DNA of 28,944 nucleotides, from assembly GCA_045132235.1 (NCBI GenBank), contig JBGURX010000057.1:1-28944 (forward strand), in the 5' to 3' direction. The DNA is from UBA1756 sp045132235 (lineage in GTDB: Bacteria > Bacteroidota > Bacteroidia > Bacteroidales > WCHB1-69). Position numbers and translations under genes: made by a program. The notes below the pieces were generated by a model. It saw nothing but the letters and a program-made list of their open reading frames with translations. It was not told where the DNA came from and made no database searches. This document shows positions 15,556 to 22,894 of the stretch, one piece after another; positions within the stretch are counted from its first letter, which is position 1, and each line of letters begins with the position of its first letter.

Positions 15556-15825
15556 TTATTTTCTCAAACCAAGTTTCTTCACAATAGCTCTGTAGCGCTC
15601 GATATCCTGCTCTTTCAGATAGGCGAGCATTTTCTTTCTCTTACCCACGAGCTGCATCAGGGCACGCTTGGTGCCGAGGTCTTTGTGGTTCTCTTTCATG
15701 TGTTCGGTGAGGTGCTTGATTCTGTAGGTAAACAGAGCAACCTGGCTTTCCGGGGAACCGGAATCGAACTCGTTCTTACCGTTTTCTTTGAAGATGTCTT
15801 TCTTAACTTCAGTTGTCAAATACAT
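15556..15825 (-). CDS. rpsO: 30S ribosomal protein S15
   Basis: An 89-residue S15, the standard length. It binds the central domain of 16S rRNA early in small-subunit assembly. The family signatures are intact: TGSPESQVALFTYRI-type segment (here DSGSPESQVALFTYRIKHLTEHMKEN is split over residues about 21-46), HKDLGTKRALMQLVGKRKKML, and the C-terminal YLKEQDIERYRAIVKKLGLRK helix, which are the rRNA-contacting parts. The promoter -7 element TACTTTTG lies about 50 nt upstream, and a terminator hairpin follows 14 nt after the stop. The gene is divergent from mlaE and precedes pnp. Confidence 0.97.
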   Translation of the reverse strand: MYLTTEVKKDIFKENGKNEFDSGSPESQVALFTYRIKHLTEHMKENHKDLGTKRALMQLVGKRKKMLAYLKEQDIERYRAIVKKLGLRK

Positions 15826-15873
15826 AATTTTCTTCTCTTTTTAAAATTTTCTAACGTCTTATTTTTCGGGGTG

Positions 15874-15881
15874 CAAAAGTA
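15874..15881 (-). promoter_or_regulatory. Predicted rpsO promoter -7 element
   Basis: Reads TACTTTTG on the minus strand, an exact TAnnTTTG match, about 48 nt before the rpsO ATG. The upstream DNA is strongly A/T-rich. No clear TTG at -33. Confidence 0.6.
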
Positions 15882-15996
15882 CAAAATTTTTTTAAGATGG
15901 CTTATCTCTTTTTCTTATTTTTTTTGAAAATTCCACAACCACATAAAAAGTCACCTTTTCCGCTTTTACAATGTGATGTTTTTCACAAAAAAATCT

Positions 15997-16004
15997 TACT
16001 TTTG
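15997..16004 (+). promoter_or_regulatory. Predicted mlaE promoter -7 element
   Basis: TACTTTTG, an exact TAnnTTTG match, ends 19 nt before the ATG at 16024. Its position inside the longer in-frame ORF (from 15973) shows that the upstream start is not used. Confidence 0.6.
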
Positions 16005-16023
16005 CAAGCTCAAAAATCAGAAC

Positions 16024-16767
16024 ATGATCAGGAATTTTTTAGAAACAATAGGCGAATATTTCCTTTTTCTCAAAAAGGTCTTTTCGAAACCGCCGCGTAC
16101 TTCCGAATTTTTCCGGAAAGTGGTGGACGAGATGAACGCGATGGGCGTCGGCTCGCTGCTGATTGTGTGCATTGTGGCGGTGTGTATGGGTAGCGTTATC
16201 ACCACGCAGACCGCGTTGCAGATTGAGAGTCCGTGGGTGCCGAAGTGGACCCTCGGCTTCACGGTGCGCACCTCCGTGGTGATGGAGCTCTGTCCCACCA
16301 TCATCACCCTGATGCTGGTGGGTAACCTCGGCTCGCGCATCACCTCGGAAATCGGCAGTATGCGGGTCACCGAGCAGATCGACGCGCTGGAGGTGATGGG
16401 CATCAACCCCGCCTCTTTCCTCGTTCTTCCCAAAATCACCGCTGCCCTTTTTGTCATCCCCATCCTCACCATCATCGCCATCTTCTTCGCCCTCATCGGC
16501 GGCTACATCACAGTGATTGTCACGCACGTTTCCTCTCCCTACGAATTTTACGACGGACTCACCTCCTTCTTCCGCATGTACGACCTCGTGTATGTGCTGA
16601 CCAAGACGGTCATCTTCGCCTTCGTGCTCTCCTCCGTCGCTTCCTTCTACGGCTACCGCATCCAAGGCGGCGCGCTCGAGCTGGGTAAGGCGAATGTCAA
16701 CGGCTTCATCGTATCGTCATTCCTCATCCTTGTGCTGAACCTCGTCATCACCTCAATCATGTTGTAA
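16024..16767 (+). CDS. mlaE: MlaE-family ABC transporter permease
   Basis: A 247-residue inner-membrane permease of the Mla/MCE-type lipid transport system, which moves phospholipids between inner and outer membranes. The MlaE hallmarks are visible: an amphipathic N-terminal helix, the MELCPTIITLMLVGNLGSRITSEIGSMRVTEQIDALEVMGI region split across residues about 88-128, and ALFVIPILTIIAIFFALIGGY followed by a last pair of membrane helices. The conserved EQIDALEVMG coupling segment contacts the ATPase. The ATG at 16024 follows the predicted promoter by 19 nt. The partner ATPase gene begins 12 bp after the stop. No MlaD (MCE) gene is in the window. Confidence 0.93.
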   Translation: MIRNFLETIGEYFLFLKKVFSKPPRTSEFFRKVVDEMNAMGVGSLLIVCIVAVCMGSVITTQTALQIESPWVPKWTLGFTVRTSVVMELCPTIITLMLVGNLGSRITSEIGSMRVTEQIDALEVMGINPASFLVLPKITAALFVIPILTIIAIFFALIGGYITVIVTHVSSPYEFYDGLTSFFRMYDLVYVLTKTVIFAFVLSSVASFYGYRIQGGALELGKANVNGFIVSSFLILVLNLVITSIML

Positions 16768-16779
16768 TTTTCTGAGACC

Positions 16780-17532
16780 ATGATAGAACTCATCAATGTA
16801 TCGAAATATTTCGGAGAACGGCAGGTGCTGAAAAACATCAACACGCAGTTCGAAGACGGAAAAGTAAACCTCATCATCGGGCGGTCGGGCTCCGGCAAGA
16901 CTGTGATGATGAAGAACCTCATCGGGCTGCTGGCCCCGGAAGAGGGGGAGATTTTATACAACGGCCGCAACTTCAACAAATTCACCGACAAGGAGAAACA
17001 GAGCATCCGCACCGAGATGGGCATGGTGTTTCAAGGGGCGGCACTGTTCGATTCCATGACCATTGAGGAGAATGTGATGTTTCCGCTCACCATGCTCACC
17101 CACCAGAGCTGGGACGAGAAACTCGAAAGGGTGAACTTCTGCCTGAAGCGGGTGGACCTCGAGGGTTCCAACCATCTTTTCCCCGCCGAGCTGAGCGGCG
17201 GTATGAAAAAACGCGCCGCCATCGCACGGGCCATCGCCTGCAACCCTAAGTACCTCTTTTGCGACGAGCCCAACTCCGGCCTCGACCCCAAGACCTCCCT
17301 CCTCATCGACGAGCTGATTTACGAAATCACCCACGAGTTCGGCATCACCACCGTGGTCAACACCCACGACATCAACTCGGTGATCACCATCGGCGAGACC
17401 ATCTCATTTATCTATCAGGGAAATCTGGAATGGCGAGGCAGCAAGGACAATGTGCTCTGCTCCGACAATCCGCGGCTCAACGATTTTATCTTCGCACAGC
17501 CCCTCACCCAGCGCATCCGCGACCTGAGTTAG
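16780..17532 (+). CDS. mlaF: MlaF-family ABC transporter ATP-binding protein
   Basis: A 250-residue ABC ATPase that powers the MlaE permease encoded just upstream. Walker A GRSGSGKT is at residues 34-41, the Q-loop lies in GMVFQGAALFDSM, the signature motif is LSGGMKKR, Walker B is YLFCDEPNSGLDP, and the H-loop His is in VVNTHD. The AALFDSMTIEENV segment after the Q-loop is typical of MlaF/Ttg2A rather than of metabolite importers. It converges with thyA, with 28 bp between the stop codons and no visible terminator. Confidence 0.94.
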   Translation: MIELINVSKYFGERQVLKNINTQFEDGKVNLIIGRSGSGKTVMMKNLIGLLAPEEGEILYNGRNFNKFTDKEKQSIRTEMGMVFQGAALFDSMTIEENVMFPLTMLTHQSWDEKLERVNFCLKRVDLEGSNHLFPAELSGGMKKRAAIARAIACNPKYLFCDEPNSGLDPKTSLLIDELIYEITHEFGITTVVNTHDINSVITIGETISFIYQGNLEWRGSKDNVLCSDNPRLNDFIFAQPLTQRIRDLS

Positions 17533-17560
17533 ACATTTTTCAAATAAGAAATACGGAAAA

Positions 17561-18355
17561 CTACACCGACACCTCAGCCTTGATGTGCGGGTGCGGGTCG
17601 TAGCCCTCCAAGGTGAAATCTTCGTAGTGGAAGTCGAAGATGGACTTCACCTCGGGGTTGATGCGCATGACCGGCAATTTGCGCGGCTCGCGGGTAAGCT
17701 GCAGACGAGCCTGCTCCAAGTGGTTGTTGTACAGATGCGCATCGCCCAATGTGTGGATGAAGTAGCGCGGCTCCAAACCGGTGACCTGCGCCACCATCAT
17801 CAGCAGCAGAGCGTAGGAGGCGATGTTGAACTGCACGCCGAGAAACACATCCGCGCTGCGCTGGTAGAGCTGGCACGACAGCTGGCCGTTGCACACATAG
17901 AACTGGAACATGACATGGCAGGGCGGGAGCGCCATGCGCTCGATCTCGCCCACATTCCACGCGCTCACAATGAGGCGGCGCGAGTCGGGGTTGGTGCGGA
18001 TGTCGTGAATCAGGTTGGAAATCTGGTCCACGGTGCGGCCGTCGGCGCAGTCCCACGAACGCCACTGGTGACCGTAGATGGGACCGAGTTCGCCCTCTTC
18101 GTCGGCCCATTCGTCCCAGATGGAAACCCCGTTCTCCTTGAGGTACGCGATGTTGGTGTTGCCCTGCAGGAACCACAGCAGTTCGTGGATGATGGAGCGG
18201 AGGTGCAGCTTCTTGGTGGTGAGCAGCGGGAATCCGTCGCGCAGGTCGAAGCGCATCTGGTAGCCGAAGATGCTCCGTGTGCCGGTGCCGGTGCGGTCGC
18301 CCTTGTCCACGCCATCCGCGAGGATGGTCTGCATCAGGTCGAGATAGGGTTTCAT
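17561..18355 (-). CDS. thyA: Thymidylate synthase
   Basis: A 264-residue thymidylate synthase, the same length as the E. coli enzyme. It methylates dUMP to dTMP using methylenetetrahydrofolate. The nucleophile Cys146 is in LPPCHVMFQF. The phosphate-binding Arg21 is in GDRTGTGT and the paired arginines are in DSRRLIVSAWN. The dUMP-contacting YQRSADVFLGVQFNIASY and HTLGDAHLY segments are intact, as is the C-terminal loop ending EVSV. It is the last gene of the yceD-rpmF-rdgB-thyA run and starts 9 bp after the rdgB stop, so it is almost certainly co-transcribed. Confidence 0.98.
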   Translation of the reverse strand: MKPYLDLMQTILADGVDKGDRTGTGTRSIFGYQMRFDLRDGFPLLTTKKLHLRSIIHELLWFLQGNTNIAYLKENGVSIWDEWADEEGELGPIYGHQWRSWDCADGRTVDQISNLIHDIRTNPDSRRLIVSAWNVGEIERMALPPCHVMFQFYVCNGQLSCQLYQRSADVFLGVQFNIASYALLLMMVAQVTGLEPRYFIHTLGDAHLYNNHLEQARLQLTREPRKLPVMRINPEVKSIFDFHYEDFTLEGYDPHPHIKAEVSV

Positions 18356-18364
18356 AAACGGGAA

Positions 18365-18958
18365 TTAAAGGGATTGAAGGAAAGTCATCATCTTGCGGAT
18401 GGCGCGGCCTCGATGGCTGATGGCGTTCTTGTCGAAGTCGCTCATCTGGGCGAACGACTCGTTGAAGCCGTCGGGCATGAAGACGGGGTCGTAGCCGAAG
18501 CCGCTGCCGCCGACGGGCTCGGGCAGGATGATGCCATCCACGCGCCCCTCGAACTCGTAGCGCTGTCCGTTGAGGATGAGTGCCACCACCGTTTTGAAGC
18601 AGGCCTTGCGGTTGGTTTCTCCCTGCATCTCTTGCAGCAGCTTGTTGACATTGTCCTCGAAGGAGCAGTGCTCGCCGGCATAGCGGGCGGAATACACACC
18701 CGGGCGGCTGCCAAGGGCTTCCACCTCGAGGCCGGTGTCGTCGGCAAAGCAATCCACATGATATTTTTGAAAAACGTATTCGGCCTTCTGTTTGGCATTA
18801 CCTATCAGAGTATCAGCGGTTTCGGGTATTTCATCGAAACAGCCGACATGGTCGAGGCCGAACACGACACAAGAAGCACCCGCTATTGCGACTGCCTCTT
18901 GTAACTTGTGCCGGTTGTGCGTGGCAAAAACTAATTCCATCGCTTCGGCGGGCTTCAT
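18365..18958 (-). CDS. rdgB: RdgB/HAM1-family non-canonical purine NTP pyrophosphatase
   Basis: A 197-residue enzyme that hydrolyses dITP, ITP and XTP to monophosphates, cleansing the nucleotide pool. The substrate-binding FATHNRHK at the N-terminus, the catalytic/metal segment DDTGLEVEALGSRPGVYSARYAG (residues about 68-90) and the C-terminal GFGYDPVFMPDG and SHRGRAIRKM motifs are all present. The start could be 18958 or the in-frame ATG at 18940 (MELVFATHN), which gives the more usual family N-terminus; neither has a clear Shine-Dalgarno site. It begins 7 bp after rpmF and is followed 9 bp later by thyA, joining two nucleotide-pool genes. Confidence 0.95.
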   Translation of the reverse strand: MKPAEAMELVFATHNRHKLQEAVAIAGASCVVFGLDHVGCFDEIPETADTLIGNAKQKAEYVFQKYHVDCFADDTGLEVEALGSRPGVYSARYAGEHCSFEDNVNKLLQEMQGETNRKACFKTVVALILNGQRYEFEGRVDGIILPEPVGGSGFGYDPVFMPDGFNESFAQMSDFDKNAISHRGRAIRKMMTFLQSL

Positions 18959-18965
18959 CCAAGGA

Positions 18966-19154
18966 TTAGGCCTCAGCGCCCTTGATTTCGATGGCCTGTC
19001 TGTCTCTGTAGTATCCGCATTCAGGGCAGATTCTGTGAGTCAGGATGACCGCACCGCAATGGCTGCAAGTGGTCAGCTGGGGAGCGGTGATGAAATCGTG
19101 CGCTCTTCTCTTGTCTCTTCTCATTGCTGAGTGTCTTCTTTTCGGATGTGGCAT
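18966..19154 (-). CDS. rpmF: 50S ribosomal protein L32
   Basis: A 62-residue L32. The N-terminal MPHPKRRHSAMRRDKRRAHD is the usual basic rRNA-binding start. The zinc-ribbon form is retained, with two CxxC pairs (CSHC and CPEC) separated by ten residues, so it is the zinc-binding version of the protein. It follows yceD by 27 bp, the widely conserved yceD-rpmF order, and precedes rdgB by 7 bp. Confidence 0.97.
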   Translation of the reverse strand: MPHPKRRHSAMRRDKRRAHDFITAPQLTTCSHCGAVILTHRICPECGYYRDRQAIEIKGAEA

Positions 19155-19181
19155 AACTTACTATTGTTTAGTTGTTCTACT

Positions 19182-19721
19182 TTATTTGATATTTTTAAGG
19201 GCCTCCCAGCGTGGGTCGATTTCGTCGTCTTTCTTCGCTTCGCTGGAGTGCTCTTGCAATTTTTTCAGAATGTCAGGGTTGCAGGTGGAGTTTCCGTTTT
19301 CATCATCAGGATGAACCACTTGGATGGGCAGGGCCAGCATGATGCTTTCATACACAAAATGGAACACATCCAGTTCATACTCGTTCTCATCCACCAGCCA
19401 CATGTCCTCCTCCTCGCGCATCTCGCCCAACAGGGGCACCAACTTCACCAAAAGATGCTCCGAAAAGTCGAGATCCACCTTGACGGGATCCAGACAACGG
19501 TCGCAAGGAAGCATCACATACCCCTTGAACTGGAAGTCCAATTGGATCATTTTTTCAGAAATCTCCATCTCGATTTGCAATTTCAACATCCCTTCGTGCA
19601 AATCGGGAATCTCTGCAAGCTCAAAGAACCTGTTATCACAATCTATTGAAAATGAATGTTTTCCGAGCTCAACTCCAGAAATCCTCAGCTTAAATTCTTC
19701 TTTTTTCGGGTCGATTTTCAC
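19182..19721 (-). CDS. yceD: YceD/DUF177-family protein
   Basis: A 179-residue member of the YceD (DUF177) family, linked in other bacteria to 23S rRNA accumulation and nearly always found just before rpmF. The central motif YVMLPCDRCLDPVKVDLD (with the CxxC pair Cys-Asp-Arg-Cys) and the acidic C-terminal half are typical, as is the DPRWEALKNIK ending common in Bacteroidetes. The start codon is GTG at 19721; the promoter -7 element TATATTTG ends about 19 nt upstream, leaving a very short leader. It is the first gene of the four-gene unit ending with thyA. Confidence 0.9.
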   Translation of the reverse strand: MKIDPKKEEFKLRISGVELGKHSFSIDCDNRFFELAEIPDLHEGMLKLQIEMEISEKMIQLDFQFKGYVMLPCDRCLDPVKVDLDFSEHLLVKLVPLLGEMREEEDMWLVDENEYELDVFHFVYESIMLALPIQVVHPDDENGNSTCNPDILKKLQEHSSEAKKDDEIDPRWEALKNIK

Positions 19722-19739
19722 CTTCTATAAATTGGGCTG

Positions 19740-19747
19740 CAAATATA
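19740..19747 (-). promoter_or_regulatory. Predicted yceD operon promoter -7 element
   Basis: Reads TATATTTG on the minus strand, an exact TAnnTTTG match, just upstream of the yceD GTG codon. It would drive yceD-rpmF-rdgB-thyA. No good TTG at -33; the preceding DNA is an A-run. Confidence 0.6.
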
Positions 19748-19796
19748 CAGCTTTTTTTAAGTCGCATCACACCCATTTGTTTTTTTTCAAAAAAAA

Positions 19797-20095
19797 GAGG
19801 GGAAGGGGTGCTTCACGCCAGAATTTACAAGGCGGCGGTGGAGGTTCCGTTGCCTCCTATCGTCGGCAACGGAATGGCGGAATCCACACCCGCGCCCTGA
19901 AAGGGCGCCAGAACACAGCCGTAGGCAAGGCCGTAAGGCCGCCGCCTGCGGGAACGGATGCCCTCCCCATGGCAGAATGGAATATGCCGACACCGTCCCG
20001 AGGTTCTGTCGCGGCAGGGATAGAAGCGGGCACGAGCGAAGCGAGTAAAGCGGATAGCCCGACGGCGACCGCAGGGAGCCGGGCCGCCCAAATGA
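19797..20095. repeat. GC-rich hairpin-forming intergenic repeat block without a gene
   Basis: About 300 bases between the yceD promoter and the end of the NdpA-like gene, with sharp AT-rich borders (A-run before 19797, AAAAAAAG after 20093). It holds several self-complementary parts. GCGCCCT-GAA-AGGGCGC forms a perfect 7-bp hairpin at 19892-19908. CCGTAGGC (19919-19926) pairs with GCCTGCGG (19944-19951), and inside it GGCC-GTAA-GGCC forms a second hairpin at 19929-19940. A GGGATAGAAGCGG segment near 20017 is followed by AAGCGGATAGCCCG near 20047, which I recall as a recurrent intergenic pattern in Bacteroidota genomes. ORFs crossing it have no recognisable protein features. Orientation and function are unknown; a dispersed REP-like element or structured RNA are both possible. 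Confidence 0.6.
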
Positions 20096-20124
20096 AAAAA
20101 AGCTACATATATAATATAGTACGA

Positions 20125-21168
20125 TTAGTACTCCTCTTCGAAGAAAAGCTGGTAGTAATTCAAGCCGGTCTCGGGGTCCACACCCTTCTTGATGCGCTTG
20201 GTGTCGCCATGCACGTAAACGTGGAAGTTTTTGTCTAACTTGATGACGCTCTTGAAGTTGCGCGACTGCTTCTTCAGCGCACTGTCGGAAATGCCGAAGC
20301 TGTCGGGCACCACCATGTCGTTGGCCTGCTGGAACTCCTCCTTGTAGGTGTCGAAACTCTCGATCAGCTTCTCGTTGCCGATGACCTCCTGCTTGAATTC
20401 CTCCATCTCGAAGGTCTTGTTTTCCTTGAAAAAGTTGACCGAACGGTTGAGGATTTCGGCCTGGTCGGCTTTGGAAACCTCCTCGAATTCACCTGGCATA
20501 TAATCAGTTACAAACTCCTTGCAGAGGGTAAGCATGCTCTGGGTGTTGTAGAATTCATCCTTGCGCTGGCGGCAGTGCAGGAAGTCGTCCATCCAATACT
20601 GCGCCTCCCCTCCCCTGTTGGTATTGTCCACCACGGCCAGCACGTAGCCGCGCTCCTTCTCCGTGTTGAGAATCAGACAGCCCTTGTCGAGCTTGTTCAG
20701 TCCGAACCCGAAGTCGCTCTCTACCACAAATTTATCATCCTCCTGATGGATTTTCAGGAACGAGTCTTTGGTCTCGGCTTTGAAAAGCCCGACGGCATCC
20801 ACCTGCTCGTCCTCGAAAACGCAGTCCTTGAAATAGACCACATAGAACTCGCCGTCCTTGATTTTCGGGTGGGTGCACTGGTTGTAGAGGTGCTGCGCCA
20901 AGTAGAGCGACTGCTCAAGCAGGTCGTCGGGGTTGTCGAAAATGGCCGCGGCACATTTGTACACCTCGTTCCGGTCAACGCCATCCTCGTCGAACAGCTG
21001 GAAATACTCCTCCGACTTGAAGGGAAAGAGGAAATAGGTTTTCAGCATGTTCTTCACCTCATCGCTCACGTTGAGCAGTTCATGGGAGAGGGTGAGGGGC
21101 TCCTCTAACTGTTTGTTGCCGACGGCGTGTACGGCGAGGTGCTGGATGATGGTGTCTGCAAGGTGCAT
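20125..21168 (-). CDS. Nucleoid-associated protein, NdpA/YejK (NA37) family
   Basis: A 347-residue protein started at the ATG at 21168 (MHLADTIIQHLAVHAVGNK); the longer in-frame start at 21234 would run through a palindromic repeat and is rejected. The N-terminal LAVHAVGNK, central YVVYFKDCVFEDEQVDAVGLFKAETK region, the FGLNKLDKGCLILN segment and the C-terminal KNFHVYVHGDTKRI segment match the 37-kDa nucleoid-associated protein family (PF04245-type). In gammaproteobacteria members bind the nucleoid; the molecular role in Bacteroidetes is not well defined. It lies 86 bp downstream of sufB on the same strand without a visible promoter of its own, so it may depend on the sufB transcript. Confidence 0.88.
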   Translation of the reverse strand: MHLADTIIQHLAVHAVGNKQLEEPLTLSHELLNVSDEVKNMLKTYFLFPFKSEEYFQLFDEDGVDRNEVYKCAAAIFDNPDDLLEQSLYLAQHLYNQCTHPKIKDGEFYVVYFKDCVFEDEQVDAVGLFKAETKDSFLKIHQEDDKFVVESDFGFGLNKLDKGCLILNTEKERGYVLAVVDNTNRGGEAQYWMDDFLHCRQRKDEFYNTQSMLTLCKEFVTDYMPGEFEEVSKADQAEILNRSVNFFKENKTFEMEEFKQEVIGNEKLIESFDTYKEEFQQANDMVVPDSFGISDSALKKQSRNFKSVIKLDKNFHVYVHGDTKRIKKGVDPETGLNYYQLFFEEEY

Positions 21169-21202
21169 GGTTTTGTTTTTTTTATTTTTGATGATGGATA
21201 AC

Positions 21203-21255
21203 GGTTGAGACAAGGCATGCCATGGTTGAGACAAGGCATGCCTTGTCTTTACCGT
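21203..21255. repeat. Duplicated REP-like palindrome after sufB
   Basis: The 19-mer GGTTGAGACAAGGCATGCC occurs twice (21203-21221 and 21224-21242), 21 bp apart. The second copy continues into a perfect 20-bp palindrome at 21229-21248 (core GACAAGGCATGCCTTGTC), extendable with two imperfect positions to 21222-21255. The palindrome ends at the last base of the sufB stop codon. Short GAGAC...GTCTC palindromes of this kind recur in Bacteroidota intergenic regions, as I recall. There is no T-run, so it is not a standard terminator. Confidence 0.85.
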
Positions 21256-22706
21256 TAGCCGACAGAGTTTTTCAATGATATGGAGAGCAGCTCTTGTGCC
21301 TCGGCGGCAAATTCGAGGGGCAGTTTCTCGAGCACCCCTTTGGCGTAGCCGTTGACGATGAGGCTGACGGCCTTCTCGACGCTGATGCCGCGCTGCTGGC
21401 AGTAGAAGAGCTGCTCTTCGGAGATTTTTCCCGTGGAGGCTTCATGTTCGAGCACGGAGCTGTTGTTGTGGCAGTCGGCGTAGGGCCATGTGTGGGCGCC
21501 ACATTTGTCGCCCATGAGCAGCGAGTCGCACTGCGAGAAGTTGCGCGAGTTGACGGCGCTCTTGTTGATTTTCACGAGGCCGCGGTAGCTGTTCTGGCTG
21601 TAGCCGGCGGAGATGCCCTTGCTGATGATGGTGCTGCGGGTGCGCTTGCCGATGTGCACCATCTTGGTGCCGGTGTCGGCCTGCTGGTAGTTGTTGGTGA
21701 CGGCCACGGAGTAGAACTCGCCCACGGAGTCGTCGCCCTGCAGCACGCAGCTGGGGTACTTCCATGTGACCGCCGAGCCGGTTTCCACCTGCGTCCACGA
21801 TATTTTGGAGCGGTTGCCTTTGCAGAGGCCGCGCTTGGTGACGAAGTTATAGATGCCGCCGTTGCCGTCCTTGTCGCCCGGGTACCAGTTCTGCACGGTG
21901 GAGTACTTCACCTCCGCATCTTCGAGGGCCACGATTTCCACAATGGCCGCATGCAGCTGGTTTTCATCGCGTTGCGGTGCGGTACAGCCTTCGAGGTAGC
22001 TTACGTAAGCCCCTTCGTCGGCCACGATGAGGGTACGCTCAAACTGACCGGAGTTCTTGGCATTGATACGGAAGTAGGTGCTGAGGTCGATGGGGCAGCG
22101 CACGCCCTTGGGGATGTAGCAGAAGGAACCTTCGCTGAAGACGGCCGAATTCAGGGCTGCGAAGAAGTTGTCGCCGGGCGGCACCACGCTGCCGAGGTAT
22201 TGCTTCACCAAGTCGGGGTAGCGTTTTACCGCCTCGCCGAACGAGCAGAACAGAATGCCCTCTTTCTCCAGCATGTCGGAGTACATGGTCTTCACCGATA
22301 CGGAGTCGATGACCGCGTCCACGGCCACCATCGACTCCTTCTGTTCTTCCTGCTGCTTCGCCTGCGAGAAGGCATTGGCGTCCTCGTCGAGCGAGATACC
22401 GAGCTTGTCGAAAGTCTTCACCACCTCCGACATCTCATTCTTTTTAGGAATGGATAAATAGATAATATCCTGATAATCAGGTTTCTTATAATGAAGATGT
22501 GCCCAGTTGGGTTCCTTCATGGTCTGCCATTTGCGGAATGCGTTGAGGCGGAATTCGAGCAGCCACTCGGGCTCTTCTTTCCTGCGGGAGATCATTCTGA
22601 CAATCTCCTCGTTGAGGCCTTTCGGGAACTCCTCCACCTCGATACTCGACACAAAACCGTGCTTATATTCTTCTGAATTGAAATTTTTAATGATGTCTTC
22701 TTCCAT
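21255..22706 (-). CDS. sufB: Fe-S cluster assembly scaffold protein SufB
   Basis: A 483-residue SufB, of usual length. With SufC and SufD it forms the cytoplasmic scaffold on which Fe-S clusters are built. Family landmarks are present: the N-terminal helical EPEWLLEFRLNAFRKW, then GVRCPIDLSTYFRINAKNSGQFERTLI (residues about 200-226), the VSYLEGCTAP segment, TKRGLCKGNRSKISWTQVETGSA, and the C-terminal CDSLLMGDKCGAHTWPY with the conserved cysteines. The start at 22706 is preceded by a TAnnTTTG promoter element. Unusually, sufC, sufD and sufS are not next to it: the gene downstream encodes a nucleoid-associated protein and the upstream gene is divergent. Confidence 0.96.
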   Translation of the reverse strand: MEEDIIKNFNSEEYKHGFVSSIEVEEFPKGLNEEIVRMISRRKEEPEWLLEFRLNAFRKWQTMKEPNWAHLHYKKPDYQDIIYLSIPKKNEMSEVVKTFDKLGISLDEDANAFSQAKQQEEQKESMVAVDAVIDSVSVKTMYSDMLEKEGILFCSFGEAVKRYPDLVKQYLGSVVPPGDNFFAALNSAVFSEGSFCYIPKGVRCPIDLSTYFRINAKNSGQFERTLIVADEGAYVSYLEGCTAPQRDENQLHAAIVEIVALEDAEVKYSTVQNWYPGDKDGNGGIYNFVTKRGLCKGNRSKISWTQVETGSAVTWKYPSCVLQGDDSVGEFYSVAVTNNYQQADTGTKMVHIGKRTRSTIISKGISAGYSQNSYRGLVKINKSAVNSRNFSQCDSLLMGDKCGAHTWPYADCHNNSSVLEHEASTGKISEEQLFYCQQRGISVEKAVSLIVNGYAKGVLEKLPLEFAAEAQELLSISLKNSVG

Positions 22707-22732
22707 GCTTTTCGCACTAAAAATGCAAGCTG

Positions 22733-22740
22733 CAAAAGTA
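22733..22740 (-). promoter_or_regulatory. Predicted sufB promoter -7 element
   Basis: Reads TACTTTTG on the minus strand, an exact TAnnTTTG match, 26 nt before the sufB ATG. No IscR- or Fur-like palindrome is obvious around it. Confidence 0.6.
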
Positions 22741-22807
22741 CATGAATTTTGCGAATTGGAGCGTTGGAAAATGAAAAAAGAAAGTATGGAAATCCGATTT
22801 TTTTGTA

Positions 22808-22815
22808 TAAATTTG
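22808..22815 (+). promoter_or_regulatory. Predicted promoter -7 element of the HdrA-like gene cluster
   Basis: TAAATTTG matches TAnnTTTG; the implied leader before the ATG at 22895 is about 75 nt. No TTG at the right upstream distance. It would be the main promoter for the tightly spaced plus-strand genes that follow. Confidence 0.4.
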
Positions 22816-22894
22816 CCGCTGAAACTGCATAGAGTGTAGTTTTATATAATTTATTGAAAATAAGATATTTATAAATAGAAATAGAAGGTCGGAT

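Noticed and set aside
19825..20091. Open frames in both directions across the GC-rich repeat block
   Set aside because: Composition follows the hairpins; no start context, domain or codon bias like the neighbouring genes.
21222..21255. The palindrome after sufB as an intrinsic terminator
   Set aside because: The stem is strong, but no T-run follows on either strand.
21294..22457. Plus-strand open frame of 387 codons opposite sufB
   Set aside because: Antisense shadow of sufB with low-complexity Ala/Gly/Val/His content.
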